Shown here: positions 59,179 to 64,000 of the stretch, one piece after another | How positions within the stretch are numbered: position 1 is the first letter of the stretch | Layout of the letters: each line of letters begins with the position of its first letter | Assembly: GCA_025201805.1 (NCBI GenBank) | Contig: MU619239.1 | Location: 158,367 to 222,366 of the forward strand | Length of the DNA stretch: 64,000 nt | From: Parasitella parasitica | Taxonomy: Eukaryota; Mucoromycota; Mucoromycetes; Mucorales; Mucoraceae | Direction of reading: 5' to 3' | Notes under the pieces: model-generated | The model's database searches: none | What the model was told of the DNA's origin: nothing | The model's input: the letters and a program-made list of their open reading frames with translations, nothing else | Program-made: the position numbers and the translations under genes

Positions 59179-61089
59179 TTAGTGTTTGTTGTTTAAAAGA
59201 GGTTGACTTTCACCATCTGCGCCACCCGCAAAGTGATGCTCAGGAGATGTAGACAAGGAAGTCTTGGGAACAGAACCATACGCAGGCTTCAAGTATGGCT
59301 CAACAACTTTTTTGCTGCTTGAAGAATCGGTAGAGTTTTCACGACTAAGACTAAGCTTGTTGTTATTGCCTTGGGTTTGACGCTTGTGAGCTGTCAATAA
59401 ACGAGTTAATCTGCTATTTCGTCTGCTCTGAACTTGGCGACGCACGACTTTAATCTTGTTGTGCACTACAACAAAAAAAAAAAAAAAATTGAAATCAATC
59501 AATATACAGACTCGACACAAATCTACTCTGCTTTACCATCAACATAAACGTCAGTTTCGTCAATAATTTCTTCGCCTATCAACTCTTCAATGACATCCTC
59601 AAGAGTGATCACACCCAAGGCACCCCGGTGAGCTCCGGGATCTTCAGAAATCAAAGCCATATGACTTTTACCCTCTTGGAAAAAATTCAAGATATCAAGA
59701 CAGCTAGTCTCAGGCCCAGTTTCAGGTAAGGTACTGAGCTGCAGATCTTTGACTGGAAGAGCGTCTTCAGGGTCATACGTAATTAAGCGCTTGGTCAGAA
59801 GCATACCCACAAAATTGGCGTTATCTCCAGGAACGTGCACGGGAATGCGAGAATAACCCGCAAGTAAAATCTACGCAATAAATGCGGCCAGTCAGGGACA
59901 TTTTTTTTTGGCTATTGTATTTGGTAATTACTCTGTCTACGAGCTCCTCGTTCAAAATAGTTTCAGTCGAGAGGGTGAATACATCCGGAATAGGCGTCAT
60001 GATTTGAGAGACTGGCTTTGATCTTAAATCGAGAACAGCACCGATAATCGTAACTTCGTCTTCGGTCAGTGCGTCAACGTCTGAAGGGTTGACTGATTGA
60101 TGAAGAGACACAAGAGTTTTCAAACCTGACGAAATGCCGTTTAAACATGCTGCGAGACTAAAAGAAAATACACTCACCTGCTTTCTTGTAAATAGTGCCA
60201 TGAGATTTACCCAAGAAAAAATCCAAAAGCAGAGCAGTAGGGTAAGCAATGGGGTACATGACATACATCAATGCAAGCACCATCCTAAAAAAAATAAATT
60301 ACAATGTCAATACCGGTCAAGCAATATTTACACAGCCTTTGCTCGTCTTACCCTGAGGCCTTTGCACCGATTGCTAAACCGTAACGCACACAAATAGCTA
60401 CACAAAGAAATTAGTCATCATTGCCTCAGTTAGCGTCTTGTTGTTTAAATTGCATACATTGTGGGATTACCCTAAAATGAAACATGTTAAGAGTGTGTTA
60501 TTTCTAAAGAAGAAGAAAAAAGACTTACTCTCCAAAGATGACAATCAAAGCAGTAGAAATAACAACAGCTTTCCAGCCTCCCCCAAGCACACCGTCCAGA
60601 ATAATAGGCAGAGTCTCATTGACGATAACATTGGATAAAAGCAAGGTAACCAAAACCCAGTGCTTTCCATGACTAAGTAACTTCAGCACCTGCTTTGCGT
60701 ACTTTTTTTCTGATTCTGTACCGGATTGAATAAGAACATGAAGGTTGGTTTCATCCATACCCATCAGACCAAGTGTCAGGCCTACAAAAGAGGAGAAAGA
60801 AAAAGTGCATGTAGGCGTCAATCAAACAGGTATCAGGCTATTGACTCTCTTTTTTCTTTATTGTTTTCATACCAGCAAATGCACCACCTGTCAAGACGAG
60901 CGCCATGATGATGGCTAGTTTCTCGTAAAACTCGGGAGAGCCATAATCAATTTCAGGTTCTGTGACAATAACCTCTGGGTTGGTATATTGACTCAAGGGA
61001 TGGCCATAGATTGTCGAGGTGAGAGATATGGTTGCCAAAACGACAGTTCGTACAGAGCTCAAGTGGGCCGTGCTTTTTATACTGGGCAT
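59179..61089 (-). CDS. MAM3: Mam3/CNNM-like protein (DUF21 + CBS pair)
   Basis: Membrane protein of the CNNM/CorC family linked to Mg2+ and metal homeostasis; yeast Mam3 is vacuolar. Eight exons (61089-60873, 60781-60529, 60471-60458, 60397-60352, 60284-60178, 60125-59932, 59870-59537, 59465-59179) give 483 aa. A signal-like N-terminus is followed by a luminal segment, then the DUF21 domain with [47 protein letters not shown] and a further membrane stretch. The cytosolic CBS pair has [22 protein letters not shown] and [20 protein letters not shown]. The tail is basic then Ser-rich. Exon 3 is a 14-nt microexon that supplies the conserved IPQ; phase and family sequence both require it. Confidence 0.94.
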
Positions 61090-61358
61090 TAAACGAATAT
61101 GATTATTGAAAAGAAAAAAGAAAGTAAAGGAATCACTCTGAAATTACATTTCTTTTCCTTCTTCAAATGGCTAGTCCAAGGGTGGCGTCTCATTCCGGTA
61201 ATAACAAGAAACCCATGACTTCCCAAGTATTGGATATGTACGTAGTATAACGTTGCAGTGTACCGGTGCCAGCAATACTTATCAGCCGACAAAGATCGTA
61301 AATTTATAAAATCTAGCAAATTGTGATACAAACAAGGTTTCTATACAATTGTCCGTTT

Positions 61359-64000
61359 TTATTTCTGCAACAAATAAGCCAACCCATTGCAGAATACGTC
61401 GAGTTCTTCGACTCTTTTATCACGAATCATCTGCTTAAAACTAGATGTTTGACAGGACTCGGTCATAAACTGCAAAATAGTCTTTAGAACCTCTCTCAAA
61501 ATTGTAGCGAACGGCCAAGTGTCAGAGACAATGCCGCCGTCCTTCTCCATTGGGTCGTAGCACTGTCGGTATAGCCCAACCATGCCTTCCAGACACGCGA
61601 ACCGACTTTCTCCATTGCTGATTATGTGCTTGATTTTCTCCAATATCCAATGTTCACACAGACTTTTCACAACAGTCGATCCAAACCGATCGGATATGAG
61701 CAATAAATCTATGACGGCGCTCCAGCTCGTCGACGGCGCCAGCACTTGATCCACCAGCGATAAATCACATCTTGACACCTCGGCCTCTTCGTTTAATCGG
61801 TGAATTACATTTATAAATAGCTCCAAACTGTGGAACGTTACATCATGCAATGGGATGGCTGCCAACTTGGATTCAGCGTAGTCTGCACTGAGCAATGCAT
61901 CAAAAATAGGAGACCGAGCTCGAAGCAGTTGTCGATTGCCAGATATAAACCTTCTGGGTGCTGCGTCGTCAGTTACAAATGACACCACTTGGAGGGACTG
62001 ATCCAGTGGCATGTGGGTAGGCAGCAATATAGTCTCTCGGATGGATTCAGTCTCTACCTTCCAAACAACCTCAAACTCCAATGCTAGTGTTTCCAACACT
62101 TGAGCCGCAGCAAATCGACGGAATGGTGTAATTAAGCTCAGCAAAGAATCGGCAGGTACGTGGTCCATCTGCTGCTTCGTGTCGCCACCGTCATCGTCTT
62201 GTTGCTCTTCTCCGTATTCAAGCTCATACACCAGCATCTGACAGAAAATGCCAAACGCGTGTTTGCTAATCACAATACTGCCATCCAAAACAGCGAGACC
62301 CAGGCTTTGATTCCAGTCCAATTCACTGCGAGATCCCATTGCAGCATACCCCACCGCAACCGCACACATTTCGTGTAGCTTGATGGCATCATGAGCTGTC
62401 TCGGTGAACTTGAATAGACTCAAGAAATCATACATCTTCTTTTCAAACAAATCGTCGCAAACCAATCTGCGCCAGTATTCGTGCGATGTGCCTCGAACAG
62501 GATGCTGCAACATGGGCTGGAAGAAAGACGTAAATGCATCACTCAGCACTGTGAATTGTATATTGTCGTGTGTAATAAGCATGCGAACAGCACATCGTCT
62601 CAAGTGTCCAGCACAGCGAAGATTAGGTGGCTCCTCTTCATGCTGTGGCACGGTTTCCTGGAGATCCTCAATATCCAGAGTAGCATTCGCGGTTAATATA
62701 TTGTCTGTATCAGCATTGTGCGCCACTTCAGTAGTTGCGGGTAGTAATTTCTCAGCAATATTATCTTGGTGCGTCGACAAGACGGTGGCGGTATTGGTGC
62801 TGTCTGGATCATCGCTACAGAAGGAGGTAGATGTGGTCAACTTGAACATACATTGTGGTTGATCCGGGCAGAACGCAGCAGTCAAGCACACCATCAGGCT
62901 GCAAAGGTTGTGCAGCGCTGTCTGATCTGTAATCATCTGCCGACCGCAGATTGGAATGACTGATAGCTGATCCAGTAACTGCGATGCTAATATGATGACT
63001 TGGTGATCTGATTTCAAGAATGCATTGATCTCCCCAAAACTTACCACCTTATCAGTATGATTCCTCCACGGAAATAACACTGATAACAAAACAGGTAAAA
63101 TTGACAGCCTTGCAGGGGAGCTTTCTGTAGTAGTAGAGTACTCTTCGAAAAGCATTGTCATGTCTGCCGGCTCTTGCTTATTCACCGCGGTTTCATCTTT
63201 TTCGACTTTCTGAGCCGACAGGCTATTGTCCCAGCAGAGCCACATTCGCATTGAAGGTTCGTCATACTGAAAAGTGCTAGCCACCATCAAACAGCTAGCA
63301 ATAACATGATTCCAGCCTTTCACGACATCGTTTTCGTTGATGCTAATTCTGCATGCCGTGTCTCGTTTTGCTTCTCTCAGCTGGACGGCCTCTTGCAGTA
63401 GCTTCATAACCATGGGAATCAGATTGCACTCGTCTCGTAGTTTTGTTCTGACAAAGGCTGTGCGACGAGAAAGAGCTGCAATAAAGCGACCGAAAAGGGC
63501 ATAGACAGAAAGCAAGGATGCTGTTTTTTCAATAATTTCACCGCTCGGTATCAACGATACATTTACCAGCTGCAAAACCTGGCAGTCGACTAATCTTTCA
63601 CAGGCGCGAGGCTGTTTGGAGATTGTTTCCAACGACACAAACGCACGCTTGGCCTTGTAGATACTGACAGATTGCTCGGCTGTCAACTCGTGCGCTTTTG
63701 TTAACGACACTGCTGTCAGCAGGCCTTGCTTGGCTATGTCTATAGTGGGCCCCCATACTAGAGACGAGATATTTGTCGAAGATGCCGCAAAACTGTGGAT
63801 GGCATCGTCGTAATGCAAAAAAAAGACAACCAGCTTTTGTATCCGTGAGCGCAAGCCAGATGTTTCCAGCTGATTTGCGTTCAGCAGAATGGTCAAGATG
63901 GATTTCAGGCACCAGGCAACACGGGCCGAGATGGTCTTGATAAAGGAAGGCGTGGCCAACTGCACATGCTGAATGAATGACTCCAGCAACAATACAAATA
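61359..64000 (-). CDS. Large BTB-domain protein, 5' end outside the window
   Basis: One frame of about 880 codons stays open to the window edge and ends at 61359. Most of it is helical and Leu-rich, with hydrophobic spacing like armadillo/HEAT solenoids, but no exact repeat could be counted. A BTB/POZ domain lies at about residues 690-800 of the visible part (RRFISGNRQLLRARSPIFDA, LHDVTFHSLELFINVIHRL). An acidic linker with runs of Asp/Gln precedes it. ARM-like plus C-terminal BTB architectures are known in eukaryotes and often act as Cul3 adaptors; that role is inferred. No intron is evident in the visible part, unlike most neighbours. Confidence 0.85.
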   Translation of the reverse strand, partial: FVLLLESFIQHVQLATPSFIKTISARVAWCLKSILTILLNANQLETSGLRSRIQKLVVFFLHYDDAIHSFAASSTNISSLVWGPTIDIAKQGLLTAVSLTKAHELTAEQSVSIYKAKRAFVSLETISKQPRACERLVDCQVLQLVNVSLIPSGEIIEKTASLLSVYALFGRFIAALSRRTAFVRTKLRDECNLIPMVMKLLQEAVQLREAKRDTACRISINENDVVKGWNHVIASCLMVASTFQYDEPSMRMWLCWDNSLSAQKVEKDETAVNKQEPADMTMLFEEYSTTTESSPARLSILPVLLSVLFPWRNHTDKVVSFGEINAFLKSDHQVIILASQLLDQLSVIPICGRQMITDQTALHNLCSLMVCLTAAFCPDQPQCMFKLTTSTSFCSDDPDSTNTATVLSTHQDNIAEKLLPATTEVAHNADTDNILTANATLDIEDLQETVPQHEEEPPNLRCAGHLRRCAVRMLITHDNIQFTVLSDAFTSFFQPMLQHPVRGTSHEYWRRLVCDDLFEKKMYDFLSLFKFTETAHDAIKLHEMCAVAVGYAAMGSRSELDWNQSLGLAVLDGSIVISKHAFGIFCQMLVYELEYGEEQQDDDGGDTKQQMDHVPADSLLSLITPFRRFAAAQVLETLALEFEVVWKVETESIRETILLPTHMPLDQSLQVVSFVTDDAAPRRFISGNRQLLRARSPIFDALLSADYAESKLAAIPLHDVTFHSLELFINVIHRLNEEAEVSRCDLSLVDQVLAPSTSWSAVIDLLLISDRFGSTVVKSLCEHWILEKIKHIISNGESRFACLEGMVGLYRQCYDPMEKDGGIVSDTWPFATILREVLKTILQFMTESCQTSSFKQMIRDKRVEELDVFCNGLAYLLQK

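Overview
The window looks like nuclear DNA of a filamentous early-diverging fungus, most likely Mucoromycota (Mucorales-like). The evidence is intron-rich genes with short GT-AG introns (about 45-110 nt), AT-rich intergenic DNA with long A/T runs, and a fungal gene set: a Spa2 polarisome scaffold, fungal-type conventional kinesin ending in an IAKPLRGG tail motif, and a Mam3-type DUF21/CBS protein. It also carries DENND6, FAM72 and an HSPA12-like protein, which are familiar from animals and not from yeasts. The taxon is an inference; no rRNA or species marker is present. Exon joins were made by hand and checked for reading phase, so most gene models close exactly.

Left part (1-14.6 kb): TRM5 (cut by the window start) diverges from a small-subunit catalase. 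The catalase converges on an Old Yellow Enzyme that ends in the peroxisomal signal SKL. A 4.4 kb gap follows, holding two head-to-tail copies of a roughly 1.4 kb repeat, then DENND6 (a Rab-GEF) and an unrecognised 401-aa protein. 14.6-18.8 kb is gene-poor, with a transposon-end-like palindrome and one gene relic.

Middle (18.8-32 kb): all recognised genes are on the minus strand: FAM72, a DHHC palmitoyltransferase (Pfa4-like), COG5, a CDKN3-like phosphatase with altered catalytic residues, a short-linker poly(A)-binding protein, and a 272-aa protein ending in a CaaX box behind a basic stretch.

32-48 kb: deoxyhypusine hydroxylase and SPA2 on plus, then WDR24 (GATOR2/SEA), kinesin-1 and dynactin p150 head to tail on minus. 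Three of these five serve polarised growth or microtubule transport. 48.2-51.1 kb is gene-poor, with an inverted copy of the 6.6-9.4 kb repeat family and decayed coding fragments, one kinase-like.

Right part (51-64 kb): a membrane/coiled-coil protein, mitochondrial SHMT, mitochondrial ribosomal protein uL15m, a divergent Hsp70-like protein, a Mam3/CNNM protein with a 14-nt microexon, and the 3' part of a large BTB protein running off the window.

The points most worth checking are: the array of RRKS-type basic kinase sites behind the CAP-Gly domain of dynactin; the phosphatase with altered signature residues; the 14-nt microexon; two GC-AG introns with identical donors; the dispersed repeat family; and the unusual CaaX and Hsp70-like proteins. 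No complete mobile element, CRISPR array or RNA gene could be supported.
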